This document shows positions 1 to 8,458 of a stretch of DNA of 47,676 nt, piece by piece. Position 1 is the first letter of the stretch; every line of letters begins with the position of its first letter. Origin of the DNA: Undibacterium sp. (lineage in GTDB: Bacteria; Pseudomonadota; Gammaproteobacteria; Burkholderiales; Burkholderiaceae_D); contig NZ_JAUSFI010000076.1 of NCBI RefSeq assembly GCF_030651495.1, positions 1 to 47,676 of the forward strand, given 5' to 3'. A model generated the notes under the pieces. It had not been told where the DNA came from and did not search any database. It was given only the letters and a program-made list of their open reading frames with translations. Made by a program: the position numbers and the translations under genes.

Positions 1-276
<276 letters not shown>

Positions 277-290
277 TTAGGTGAATCGGA

Positions 291-2150
291 TTAGCTCGGC
301 TGGTAGCCTTGCACATGCTTCAACAAAAAGGCCTTGATGGCGTCGACATCATTTTGGGTAGCAGCGGTCTGTAGCGCCACCAATTCCTGCTGCAACGTTG
401 ACCACGGCAAAAAGGGCTCTCGTGCTTTCATGATGCGTGGGTGCTCGGTCGCTTCGGGGTTGTCCCCAATCAGCAACTCCTCATACAGCTTCTCCCCGGT
501 GCGCAGGCCGGTGATGGCAATTTCGATGTCTCCAGATGGATGTGTTTCGTCCCGCAATGCCAGACCTGAGAGCTGCACCATGCGCCGTGCCAGGTCGATG
601 ATTTTGACCGGCTCGCCCATGTCCAGCACAAACACATCGCCGCCCTGCCCCATGGAGCCGGCCTGCAACACCAGTTGTGCCGCCTCAGGGATAGTCATGA
701 AATAGCGGGTGACCTCTGCGTGCGTCACCGTCAACGGCCCGCCTGCGGCCAGTTGCCGCCTGAACAGCGGCACTACGCTGCCGCTGGAGCCCAGCACATT
801 GCCAAAGCGCACCATCGACAGACAGGTATTGGACTGGTCTGACGCCAACGCCTGCAGTACCAATTCCGCCATGCGTTTGGTCGCACCCATCACATTGGTC
901 GGCCGCACCGCCTTGTCGGTACTAATCAAGACGAACCGATGCACACCGGCCGCGATTGCCGCTTGGGCCATGTTCAGCGTGCCGAACACATTGTTCATCA
1001 CCCCGGCCCCCGCATTGCTTTCTACCAAAGGAACATGCTTGTAGGCAGCGGCGTGGTACACGGTTGCCGGACGGTATTTTTCACACACCGCCAGCAGTCG
1101 GTCGGCATGCGCCACGCTGACCAGCAAAGGGACCAATTCAACGTTGAGCAAGTTGGCATTGCATATGGCCTCCAGCTCCTGATGGATGGTGTACAGGCCA
1201 AACTCATTGTGGTCCAGCAACAGCAACTGGCGTGGCTGCTGAAGCAGAATCTGGCGGGTGAGCTCGCCCCCAATGCTGCCGCCAGCACCACTGACCAATA
1301 CGACTTGTCCCGCCAAGTCGCGCGCCAGCAGTTCACTGCTGGGCGGCACCGGCTCGCGGCCCAACAAATCCTCAATGTCCAGCTCTTTGAAATCCTGCAC
1401 CGAAACCCGCCCGCTGGCCAGATCCGCCATACTGGGGAGGGTGCGCACATGGACCGGCAGACTGTCCAGCGATTCGATGATCCGGTTGCGTCGGTCGCGC
1501 GATGCGCTGGGCATGGCCAACAAAATGTCGGTAATGCGCTCCGTCTGAACCAGCTCCGGCACATTGTGGGACGAGAGCACGGGCACCCCGTTGATGCTGC
1601 GTCCCACCTTGGATGCGTCGTCATCAACGAATCCGACCAGCTGAAACTGGCGCGATACGCCCAAAGCCGCAGCCGTTTGTACGCCTGCAGTACCGGCACC
1701 AAAGATCAACAAACGCCCCCCGGCTTCAGCCGCAGGACCCGACAGACCCGCCAGCCAAAATCGGGCAAACGCCCGGCTGGCGCCCACCAACAGCAGAAAA
1801 ATCAGCGGCTGTAGCAAACCCAGGCTGCGGGGAACGTTAGGCCACTGCCGCCACAGCAACATGGCCGACAGCAACACCGCGTAAATGCCGACCGCCTGGG
1901 CCGTGGCAACCAACGCCGCCTGCCCGGTATAGCGAAAAATGGCGCGGTACAAGCCGAACTTGATGAATACGGGGACGGCCAGTACAGGCGCTACCGCATA
2001 AACCCACCATTGCGCGCCCGCCGGTTGATGCAATGCATCCAGCCGCAAGGTAAACGCGATCCAGGTGGCCAGCAACGCCAGCACCACGTCCAGCGCAATG
2101 ACGACCAGTCGCTTGGCCACACGTGGCCAAGCCAAGACCTGCTTATGCAT
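291..2150 (-). CDS. Membrane-bound nucleotide-sugar 4,6-dehydratase (WbpM/PglF/CapD family)
   Basis: A 619-residue polysaccharide biosynthesis dehydratase, expected to turn UDP-GlcNAc into the UDP-4-keto-6-deoxy sugar at the inner membrane, the first step toward UDP-bacillosamine or UDP-QuiNAc type sugars. The N-terminal quarter holds about four hydrophobic segments. A first Rossmann motif (FGAGTAG) lies at about 150-156 and the catalytic SDR domain begins with GAGGSIGGEL at about 288. The TDKAVRPTN...MGATK segment (about 411-425) has Met in place of the classical catalytic Tyr, as is normal for this family. The full length is usual for WbpM. I chose the ATG at 2150, which overlaps the H-NS stop by 8 bp; the longer frame would begin with TTG. 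It ends next to argB. With the initiating transferase at 2.6-3.2 kb it probably supplies the first sugar of the glycan. Confidence 0.93.
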   Translation of the reverse strand: MHKQVLAWPRVAKRLVVIALDVVLALLATWIAFTLRLDALHQPAGAQWWVYAVAPVLAVPVFIKFGLYRAIFRYTGQAALVATAQAVGIYAVLLSAMLLWRQWPNVPRSLGLLQPLIFLLLVGASRAFARFWLAGLSGPAAEAGGRLLIFGAGTAGVQTAAALGVSRQFQLVGFVDDDASKVGRSINGVPVLSSHNVPELVQTERITDILLAMPSASRDRRNRIIESLDSLPVHVRTLPSMADLASGRVSVQDFKELDIEDLLGREPVPPSSELLARDLAGQVVLVSGAGGSIGGELTRQILLQQPRQLLLLDHNEFGLYTIHQELEAICNANLLNVELVPLLVSVAHADRLLAVCEKYRPATVYHAAAYKHVPLVESNAGAGVMNNVFGTLNMAQAAIAAGVHRFVLISTDKAVRPTNVMGATKRMAELVLQALASDQSNTCLSMVRFGNVLGSSGSVVPLFRRQLAAGGPLTVTHAEVTRYFMTIPEAAQLVLQAGSMGQGGDVFVLDMGEPVKIIDLARRMVQLSGLALRDETHPSGDIEIAITGLRTGEKLYEELLIGDNPEATEHPRIMKAREPFLPWSTLQQELVALQTAATQNDVDAIKAFLLKHVQGYQPS

Positions 2151-2514
2151 TGATCGCGAAGGATTCCTTGCTTTGACCTTGTGCAATCAAGGCAGCCAAC
2201 CATTTAGGAGTAAGCCCCCGGCCTGACCAGGTTTCGCCATTGGGGCCGCGGTATTTGGCGGCGACCGGTGTGGTGGCTTTTTTGGCGGCTCTCGGTGCTT
2301 TCAGAGCCTTATCGGCAACCGATTTGGCCTTGCCGCGCCCCGCTTTGCCGGATTTGGCGGGCTTGGCGGACTGCAAATCCTTGACCGTAATGCCAAATGC
2401 CTGCATTTTCACCAAAATCTCTTGCACGGTACTTTGGAAATCCTTGGCCTTGATTTCATTGGCTTGCTTTTGCAGCTTTTCGATTTGGCTTTGGATATCG
2501 ATCAAATTATTCAT
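2143..2514 (-). CDS. H-NS family nucleoid-associated protein
   Basis: A 123-residue H-NS family DNA-binding protein. Residues 1-50 form a heptad-like coiled coil (oligomerisation), residues about 50-90 a Lys/Ala/Pro-rich linker, and the C-terminus carries the AT-hook-like DNA-binding motif WSGRGLTPKWL. The family binds curved AT-rich DNA and silences acquired genes. The ATG at 2514 was chosen because a GGAG lies about 8 bases upstream; an upstream in-frame start lacks this. The gene is embedded in the glycan locus on the same strand, between the initiating transferase and the dehydratase, and shares an 8-bp overlap with the latter, so the two are probably translationally coupled. Whether it controls the AT-rich genes of the same locus is inference. 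Confidence 0.92.
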   Translation of the reverse strand: MNNLIDIQSQIEKLQKQANEIKAKDFQSTVQEILVKMQAFGITVKDLQSAKPAKSGKAGRGKAKSVADKALKAPRAAKKATTPVAAKYRGPNGETWSGRGLTPKWLAALIAQGQSKESFAINA

Positions 2515-2558
2515 GTATAGCTCCGATAAAAATGTTGGCAACGCGTTTGAATTTTATA

Positions 2559-3155
2559 TTAATGAACAATGCCGTCCCGCCTTATGACCTTCAAGGCGGT
2601 CAGAAATATAATTTTTACATCCAGCCACAAAGATTGGCGATGCAGGTATTCGACATCCAGTGCGACCTTATCAGGAATAGGTAATTCGTCGCGCCCGTTG
2701 ATTTGCGCCCATCCGGTAAGGCCAGGCATCAGGTGGTGCACTCCGCACCGGGTCCTTAATTCGATTAAATCAGCCTGATTGAACAACGCAGGGCGCGGCC
2801 CTACAAAACTCATATCCCCCTTGATAATGTTCCACAATTGAGGCAACTCATCGAGGCTGCTTTTACGCAGAAAGCTCCCAATAGGGGTCAGGTATGCGTC
2901 CGGGTTATTCAGCAAATGGGTGGCGACTACCGGTGTGCCTATTTGCATGCTTCGAAACTTGGGCATTTTGAACAGGACGTTGTTACGGCCAACCCGATCC
3001 GACCAGTACAGGCCCGGTCCGGATGATGTAAGCCTTACCAGTATAAAAATCATGGCAACTGGAGTTACCAGTATTGCACTCAATACCATCGAAAACACAA
3101 CATCAAATACTCTTTTCGACGAGCAGTTAAACAACATCCGCTGGCCCAACTGCAT
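2559..3155 (-). CDS. Initiating phosphoglycosyl transferase (bacterial sugar transferase, PglC type)
   Basis: A 198-residue member of the bacterial sugar transferase family (Pfam Bac_transf), which moves a sugar-1-phosphate from a UDP-sugar to undecaprenyl phosphate on the inner leaflet. One N-terminal hydrophobic segment (about 17-40) is followed by KMPKFRSM, the SSLDELPQLWNI segment with the Asp-Glu pair, GDMSFVGPRP, and the MPGLTGWAQINGR motif. It lacks the large N-terminal membrane domain of WcaJ/WbaP, so it is the small monotopic PglC-like form. The ATG at 3155 has a GGAA about 9 bases upstream and overlaps the preceding GT4 gene by 29 bp; an ATG at 3137 is possible. It most likely starts the lipid-linked glycan built by this locus. 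Confidence 0.93.
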   Translation of the reverse strand: MQLGQRMLFNCSSKRVFDVVFSMVLSAILVTPVAMIFILVRLTSSGPGLYWSDRVGRNNVLFKMPKFRSMQIGTPVVATHLLNNPDAYLTPIGSFLRKSSLDELPQLWNIIKGDMSFVGPRPALFNQADLIELRTRCGVHHLMPGLTGWAQINGRDELPIPDKVALDVEYLHRQSLWLDVKIIFLTALKVIRRDGIVH

Positions 3156-4287
3156 GCAAATATTCCGCTATTACCATCGAGTTAACCAGTGGCGCTCCAA
3201 ACTCCTTTAAACATTGCTCTCGAGCCGCCAGCCCCATCTTACAGCGGAGCTCATCCCCATCAAGCAAACAACCCAATGCATTTACCAGGGCATTCACATC
3301 TTTGGGCTGAACAAGAATTCCAGTTTTACCGTCGATGACTGCGTCACTAGTCCCATTGATATTACTTCCAACTGTTGGAAGCCCCATCGCGGCAGCCTCT
3401 AGTATTGCAGTAGGGAAACCCTCCCGATAACTTGGAAGACAAAATATATCGGATATAGCCAAGTATTTTTCAGGTTCCTTCGAATATCCCACACATCGAA
3501 TTCTCAAGTTTGCTTTGATAAGTTCCATTGTTGCCAATGGTAATGGATCAAGGTCAGGCTCAAAAGGACCTACCAGTAAAAGATCACAGTCATAGCCCAA
3601 TTCCTGCAACCTTGCAAAGGCAGCGATCAACTCCACAATACCTTTATCTTTTGTAAGACGCCCAACAAATGTAACAACCTTACTTGCACTCTTTAGACCC
3701 AGTTGCATTCTGCATTGTGAAGATCCTTGTCGGAATCTTTCAGAATTGAACCGATTGAAATCCACTCCGGACAACGAACCCCTTCCCAGAGTTTTTATCT
3801 TTCCACCCGCAACAACGCATTCATCGATTAAAAATTTTGTTTGCGAAATGCTATCGGTATAGTTCATTGTGCTCAATTGCGCGGTAACCCAATCTGCACG
3901 CTTCACTATCACTCTCTTCAACCCTGTCAGCTCCACCCAGGTCTGACCCGTAAATGTGTGCAACCTCAATGGGATGCGAGCCACCCACGCAGCGAGCATG
4001 GCTAGCAATCCACCCTTCGGGGTGGTGGAGTGAACTATATCAAATCCGCTTGCGCGGAAGAAGCGAAATAATTGCCAAAGCGCCAATAGATCCTTCCTTA
4101 GCGAGATTGCACGCGGTATCTCAATCAGCACAATTTGAATACCTGGGATTTCACGTAACGCAGTAATTTCTGGCCCATCAGAACAAACTAAGGTTACGCG
4201 GTGGCCGGCTTTAATCGTGTCAAAAATTTGTACACGCAAATGATTTTGAAACATAAATGGAACCGTGGCAACTCTGCAAATATTCAT
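3127..4287 (-). CDS. Glycosyltransferase family 4 (GT-B fold)
   Basis: A 386-residue cytoplasmic GT4 enzyme that would add a sugar to the lipid-linked primer. Motifs seen: a HSTTPKGG loop near residue 87, GRGSLSGVD near 168, VGRLTKDKG at about 208-216 (start of the nucleotide-binding domain), and the E-x7-E motif in PSYREGFPTAILEAAAMG at about 285-302. The layout resembles PglA-type enzymes that act second, after a PglC-type transferase, and the gene lies directly upstream of such a transferase. The frame runs further upstream to a TTG, but the ATG at 4287 places the conserved N-terminal strand (ICRVATVP) at the start, as is usual. Donor sugar and linkage cannot be told from sequence. Confidence 0.9.
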   Translation of the reverse strand: MNICRVATVPFMFQNHLRVQIFDTIKAGHRVTLVCSDGPEITALREIPGIQIVLIEIPRAISLRKDLLALWQLFRFFRASGFDIVHSTTPKGGLLAMLAAWVARIPLRLHTFTGQTWVELTGLKRVIVKRADWVTAQLSTMNYTDSISQTKFLIDECVVAGGKIKTLGRGSLSGVDFNRFNSERFRQGSSQCRMQLGLKSASKVVTFVGRLTKDKGIVELIAAFARLQELGYDCDLLLVGPFEPDLDPLPLATMELIKANLRIRCVGYSKEPEKYLAISDIFCLPSYREGFPTAILEAAAMGLPTVGSNINGTSDAVIDGKTGILVQPKDVNALVNALGCLLDGDELRCKMGLAAREQCLKEFGAPLVNSMVIAEYLHAVGPADVV

Positions 4288-4525
4288 GGCAGAAATAATT
4301 CCAACAAACAAAAGACAAACCAAGTAATCACGATTACAACTTCTCTTTAAGCATGCATATATTAAAGCGAACACCAAACAGGCAATGAACCAGAAAGGGA
4401 TCTTCGTCGCACAGAGCGATCACATCACTGTCTCTTCAAGCGATATCTGTCGAAATTGAATTACGTCATTTGGCGAGTTGTGGAATTGTGCTGAATCGGT
4501 GAAGTCGCAGGAATAAGGGTCACCT

Positions 4526-5356
4526 TCATTCACGCGGGGCAGCCTGACGGGGACGCGAACGAACAATCGACTTGAAGATCGAGAGGAATGCCCCTCCCAA
4601 CCATGACAACCCGCCGCCAAGTAAGAACTCGCGAAGTTGAGCTGCGGCCACGGCGGCGTACGCGGCCCGCGCCCCGCGCCCCCCCCCCACACCGACATCT
4701 CGATATGACAAACAAATGGCAGAAAGGTTGGCAAATTTGACATTCGGGTCTGCCGCCAATCTAACCCACAAGTCATAGTCCTCAGCAAGTAATCCGCCGA
4801 TATACGCACCCGCATCCAATACGATTTCGCGCCTAAACATAACGCTGGGATGACACAAAGGGTTCCGTATTCTCATCGCATGGCGAATGTCGGTATTAGA
4901 CTGAGGCAGCTGTACTGTATGCAATACTTTCCCTGCTGAATCAATTACCTCATAGGCCGTACCCAGCACTGCAACTTCGGGATGCGTTCGGAAATAATCA
5001 ACTTGCTGTTGAAGTCGATCGGGCTTAGATAAATCGTCGCTATCCATGCGCGCCACCAGTGGCGCCCGGGCATGATGCAAGCCCAAAGACAGGCTAAATG
5101 GCAAATACCTTACTTCCGTCTTGAATACGCGGACCCGGTCATCATGCCCAACCCATTGGGCAACCCTATCAGCAACCCATCCAGCAGCAGTTCCATTTGC
5201 GACGATGAGCAACTCAAAGTCTGAAAAAGTTTGTTCCAAACATGACTGCAGCGCGAGACGTAGTTGCTCGTCCACCATGTGAGTACATAGCAACCATGAA
5301 ACTGCTGGCGTTGCCCGCACCTCTTCCTGTGCACGTAATGATTCAGTTATCTGCAT
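4526..5356 (-). CDS. Glycosyltransferase family 2 with a G10 homopolymer in its coding sequence
   Basis: A 276-residue GT-A enzyme. The N-terminal domain shows SWLLCTHMVDEQL, the DSDD metal-binding motif at about 105-108 (ARMDSDDLSKP), and an EDYDLWVRL acceptor-side motif near 192. Codons 223-226 are encoded across a run of ten G (minus strand). In the frame given, the residues after the tract form an Ala-rich helix and a short hydrophobic segment, as in related GT2 proteins. Because all three frames are open past the tract, a one-base slip would swap the last 50-odd residues rather than simply truncate: one frame stops at 4530, the other at 4420. The start ATG at 5356 overlaps the oxidoreductase gene by 14 bp. 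I believe the frame shown is the functional one; a sequencing slip cannot be excluded. Confidence 0.85.
   Translation of the reverse strand: MQITESLRAQEEVRATPAVSWLLCTHMVDEQLRLALQSCLEQTFSDFELLIVANGTAAGWVADRVAQWVGHDDRVRVFKTEVRYLPFSLSLGLHHARAPLVARMDSDDLSKPDRLQQQVDYFRTHPEVAVLGTAYEVIDSAGKVLHTVQLPQSNTDIRHAMRIRNPLCHPSVMFRREIVLDAGAYIGGLLAEDYDLWVRLAADPNVKFANLSAICLSYRDVGVGGGRGARAAYAAVAAAQLREFLLGGGLSWLGGAFLSIFKSIVRSRPRQAAPRE
4679..4688 (-). repeat. G10 homopolymer tract inside a glycosyltransferase gene
   Basis: Ten consecutive C on the plus strand, read as ten G in the coding strand of the GT2 gene at 4526-5356. Mononucleotide G runs of this length inside surface-sugar genes are the classical substrate for slipped-strand phase variation in Neisseria, Campylobacter and Bordetella. 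I saw no other C or G run this long in the window. Confidence 0.9.
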
Positions 5357-6752
5357 TTTTTTCACATCCCCCGCACCGCTTAAGGTGCTCGGCCAACCGC
5401 AGAGCCATTGCTGCAATGGTCAAGCCCGTATTGGCATAGCCACTTGCCGGAATCAAAGAGCCATCGCAAACAAAAAGATTGTTCACCCCATAAACTTGCG
5501 CATTTGGGTTACACACGCCCTCCTCTGCTGAAACGTGCATCCGTGCCGTACCAGAGTGGTGTGCAGACGATTTTAAATCTGCAGCCCAGCCAGTAAAAAC
5601 ATGCGCACTTTTGGCGCAGCCAAGGCGGTCAATCACCTTACGAATCGCCATCTCAAGGCTGACGATATAGGCGTCAGGCAGCGTCCATCTTCTTGAGACC
5701 GCTCTGCCGTCACTCAAACCCTCCACACTGAGACTGGAGTCGGGTAATTGTTGTGCCACCATCAAAAGAGAATAACGTTTGGTTGGCCACTTCAATCCGA
5801 ACCGAAAAGACAGTATGTCCAAAATATCATCGACATGCGAAAACAGTCGAAGGTAATTCTTCAAATTGTAGGGTTCATTTCTCAGCTCACTCAGTACGCT
5901 GTCCATCTTTCCTCTTCGACCAAATTGGGCCGCAGGCCGGAATTGGAATGCAATTTGCAACCCATCTTGCTCGATAACTACGGGTAAGCGCAAATTCCCT
6001 TTTGCTCCAGAGACAGAGAAATTCCAGAGTTTGTAAATAGGCGCATCCATATGCACTTCAGCGACAAATCCCGTGGGATGGTCTTCGTAATATCGGCCAA
6101 CCTGCCGTAATGCTATTGAAGGATGAGATTGTGCCAGTCGCTGTAACAACGCCGGGGTACCCAACCCACCTGCCGCTAAAACAATGGTGTCGCCCTCGAC
6201 ATGCTGTACCACACAACCGCAGCGCACCATGACCCCGCGCACTCCATCAGAGTCGTCCATTAAAAAGTCAGAAACCTCGCCTTTAACCAATCGCACCCGG
6301 TCCCGCAGAGAAAACCGGTGCCACACGTTGAAGCGATGCCGTGGGTAGAACAAACTGTTCCCAATTAAATCCTCGGGAATGCCGTTTTCGATCAGCTTTT
6401 GCCTCAATACTTCGGAGGCACTTTTGACTGAGTCAAACGCTACGCCGGAGAGTTTGGGGAACGCCGCTGCGTAGTACGGAATTAACTCTGATTTTTGGAA
6501 GGGCCAGTACCGGTCGAAAATTTCGGAATCAATCTCAATCAATCCGTTGTGCCAAAAGGAGGTCGTCCCACCTAGACCATAGCCGACATGCGGCCGAGTA
6601 ACGGCAGGTCGGCCCACGTCGAGAACTCTGTCCTCAAGTGCCCCATCAACCGTATCCAACTCGATGACCGTTACATCCCAATCATCAGCCATCTCATTGG
6701 CCAGACAGCATCCCCCTAACCCAGCCCCCACAATAACCAAACGTCGCTTCAT
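5343..6752 (-). CDS. GMC-type FAD-dependent oxidoreductase
   Basis: A 469-residue flavoprotein of the glucose-methanol-choline oxidoreductase type. The FAD-binding motif GAGLGGCCLA is at residues 9-18, followed by the VIELD strand end that binds the ribose. A GLGGTTSFWHNG loop near 60-71 and LAAGGLGTPALLQ near 190 are typical FAD contacts. The active-site His pair sits in HHSGTARM at about 398-405, and the GYANTGLTIAAMA stretch (438 onward) is the family's C-terminal FAD contact. It would oxidise an alcohol or sugar hydroxyl in the cytoplasm; the substrate is unknown. Such enzymes occur sporadically in surface-glycan loci. It overlaps its upstream neighbour by the 4-bp ATGA and the next GT2 gene by 14 bp. 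Confidence 0.88.
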   Translation of the reverse strand: MKRRLVIVGAGLGGCCLANEMADDWDVTVIELDTVDGALEDRVLDVGRPAVTRPHVGYGLGGTTSFWHNGLIEIDSEIFDRYWPFQKSELIPYYAAAFPKLSGVAFDSVKSASEVLRQKLIENGIPEDLIGNSLFYPRHRFNVWHRFSLRDRVRLVKGEVSDFLMDDSDGVRGVMVRCGCVVQHVEGDTIVLAAGGLGTPALLQRLAQSHPSIALRQVGRYYEDHPTGFVAEVHMDAPIYKLWNFSVSGAKGNLRLPVVIEQDGLQIAFQFRPAAQFGRRGKMDSVLSELRNEPYNLKNYLRLFSHVDDILDILSFRFGLKWPTKRYSLLMVAQQLPDSSLSVEGLSDGRAVSRRWTLPDAYIVSLEMAIRKVIDRLGCAKSAHVFTGWAADLKSSAHHSGTARMHVSAEEGVCNPNAQVYGVNNLFVCDGSLIPASGYANTGLTIAAMALRLAEHLKRCGGCEKNADN

Positions 6753-7726
6753 GGGCGCATCTTGAACTGAACCGCATGTACTTCATGAGGCGAGACAGGA
6801 ATGTGATTGTCAAACATCTGCGTGTCCAGCATTAGTCCTTGATTCCATTGCTCCAACAGATACGCACATGAGATATTGCCGCTCAAGTTGGAAATTTCAC
6901 TTTGCACCCTGTTAATGGGCAGATTCAGTATTTTACTTTCTGTATAACAAAGGCCCAGCCGCTTCTCCGCCATGTCGTTAAACGCCTTCAAGGCCACCTC
7001 GTAGCTATTGGGCGCCTTGAACTCCGAGATTCGGGTCAGCACGCGCACCTCGGCGGTAGACAACACCTGCCCATCCACAGACCAAGGATCCGACCATTCA
7101 TATCCACACTCAAACCACTTGAAACTTAATAGTCCAGCAGCGAAAGATACATTTGAGAACATGGGTGGCGCTACTTTGGCATTTCCCGTATAGCTGCGGC
7201 GCAAATGTGGGCTATGCCGCAAGCTCAGCACGAACTCTTGTGGGTTTAATTTTTTCGCCCAATCCAAATCCAACGGTCGGATAAAGACAATGTCATCCAC
7301 TAGGAAAAAGACTGACTGGACTTCAATTTTCTGGAGCTCCTGAAGAAGCGACTCGCGAAAGCCGTTCAACTCCCGCACAAAAGTCACACTCACTTCTCGA
7401 CCGACAAAACTCTCGGAAACTTCTTGGTACGCTCTCGCAAACGCCTCGTCACTAACGTCATATATGACCGTGACCGGGACTGGGCTCCGCACCTTTTCAA
7501 AATACGAGTGCAGCAAACTGTAGAGCTGTAACGGGCGGTCCTTGCTGAAAACAATACAAGCCAAACCTGGCCGAAGTTTCGCACTTTCGATGGCCGCCAA
7601 GCAATCCGCCGCATTTCTTCGCTGTAACAGCACTTGCTGATAAATTTTCTTCGAAAGTAAAACACCGCCTGCATGACCAACCATGCGGCGAGCGATTTCT
7701 TTTACCGTGTTGACGAACATCCGCAT
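6749..7726 (-). CDS. Putative glycosyltransferase of unrecognised family
   Basis: A 325-residue protein I cannot place firmly. Features point to a GT-A like fold: an opening strand LACIVFSKDRPLQLYSLLHS near residue 55, VTVIYDVSDE near 80, and a short acidic motif FLVDDIVFIRPLD near 142-154 that resembles the DxD metal-binding site. There is no signal peptide and no clear membrane segment. Position within the decoration block, between a methyltransferase and an oxidoreductase, with ATGA and TAATG junctions on either side, also fits a sugar transferase. Function is inference from context and the acidic motif. Confidence 0.6.
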   Translation of the reverse strand: MRMFVNTVKEIARRMVGHAGGVLLSKKIYQQVLLQRRNAADCLAAIESAKLRPGLACIVFSKDRPLQLYSLLHSYFEKVRSPVPVTVIYDVSDEAFARAYQEVSESFVGREVSVTFVRELNGFRESLLQELQKIEVQSVFFLVDDIVFIRPLDLDWAKKLNPQEFVLSLRHSPHLRRSYTGNAKVAPPMFSNVSFAAGLLSFKWFECGYEWSDPWSVDGQVLSTAEVRVLTRISEFKAPNSYEVALKAFNDMAEKRLGLCYTESKILNLPINRVQSEISNLSGNISCAYLLEQWNQGLMLDTQMFDNHIPVSPHEVHAVQFKMRP

Positions 7727-8448
7727 TAAGCAGCACGTTGCCGCTTAACGGCAACACAATGCCATCCGAAACAGGCCAAGTCTGTTGCTATTGGAGATTT
7801 ACGGCGTATTGAAAAGTACGCTAACCCGACTGCAACCACTATGTAAGCCAACGGCCAGCACCAATCTCCATACCTACGGGAGGCACCAGGCAAGCGCAAC
7901 AATTCTTGCCGGAGATAGGCAAACCAATCTCCATTAGCCTCCAACTGCAAAATCTCAAAACCACGCGGAGGCAAATGGAATTCGTACCAGTATCGGCTAA
8001 AGCCAGAGGCATAGTGGTAAGGAGCAAAATGCACAAGCGAGGCAAAAGGTGCCGTAATAATTAAGCGCCCGCCCGGCTTAAGCAGGCGAGCAAACTCATC
8101 CAGTGCCTTTATAGCGTCTGGCAAGTGTTCAAAAACTTCGCTGCACAATATGGCATCAAATGATGCGTCTGGTTGCGGCACATCCACAATGTCGCAAACC
8201 AAATCAATTCGACTGGTGTCCCAGGCTCCCATATGAAGTCCTTGCTGGTCGCCAAGGCCTTCGTACTGGCAAACATCCTGCGACACATAATCAAGGTGGG
8301 CGCACAATGGCCTGTTGCGCAGTTCACCCGCCCCCGCATCAAGTATGCGCAGCCCTGATGGAAGTGCTGACAATGCTGCCGCCAGCCATCGGTCGCGACT
8401 CTCCCGATTAACATCGGCTTTGAGAAATCTTTTCAAAAAATCCCGCAC
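7726..8448 (-). CDS. SAM-dependent methyltransferase (class I, Methyltransf_11 type)
   Basis: A 240-residue class I methyltransferase. Motif I is LRILDAGAGE near residue 35, the motif around FDAILCSEVFEHLPD near 100 is typical of the Methyltransf_11/25 groups, and LKPGGRLIITAPFAS follows near 127. A hydrophobic segment near 203-220 (WCWPLAYIVVAVGLAYF) may attach it to the membrane, which is unusual for this fold. I chose a GTG at 8448, 11 bases beyond the TGA of the upstream gene and preceded by GAAGG at good spacing; the longer frame to 8508 would overlap that gene by 50 bp. The likely target is a sugar hydroxyl on the lipid-linked glycan or its nucleotide sugar. Confidence 0.85.
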   Translation of the reverse strand: MRDFLKRFLKADVNRESRDRWLAAALSALPSGLRILDAGAGELRNRPLCAHLDYVSQDVCQYEGLGDQQGLHMGAWDTSRIDLVCDIVDVPQPDASFDAILCSEVFEHLPDAIKALDEFARLLKPGGRLIITAPFASLVHFAPYHYASGFSRYWYEFHLPPRGFEILQLEANGDWFAYLRQELLRLPGASRRYGDWCWPLAYIVVAVGLAYFSIRRKSPIATDLACFGWHCVAVKRQRAA

Positions 8449-8458
8449 TATATAGCCT

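Noticed and set aside
939..1814. Long plus-strand frame opposite the 4,6-dehydratase gene
   Set aside because: It is a shadow frame of a clear conserved gene on the other strand, with no ribosome site and low-complexity Gln/His/Arg-rich composition.
4420..4815. An independent gene in the second frame of the GT2 C-terminal region
   Set aside because: It lacks its own start site and family resemblance; it is best seen as the alternative frame reachable by slippage at the G10 tract.
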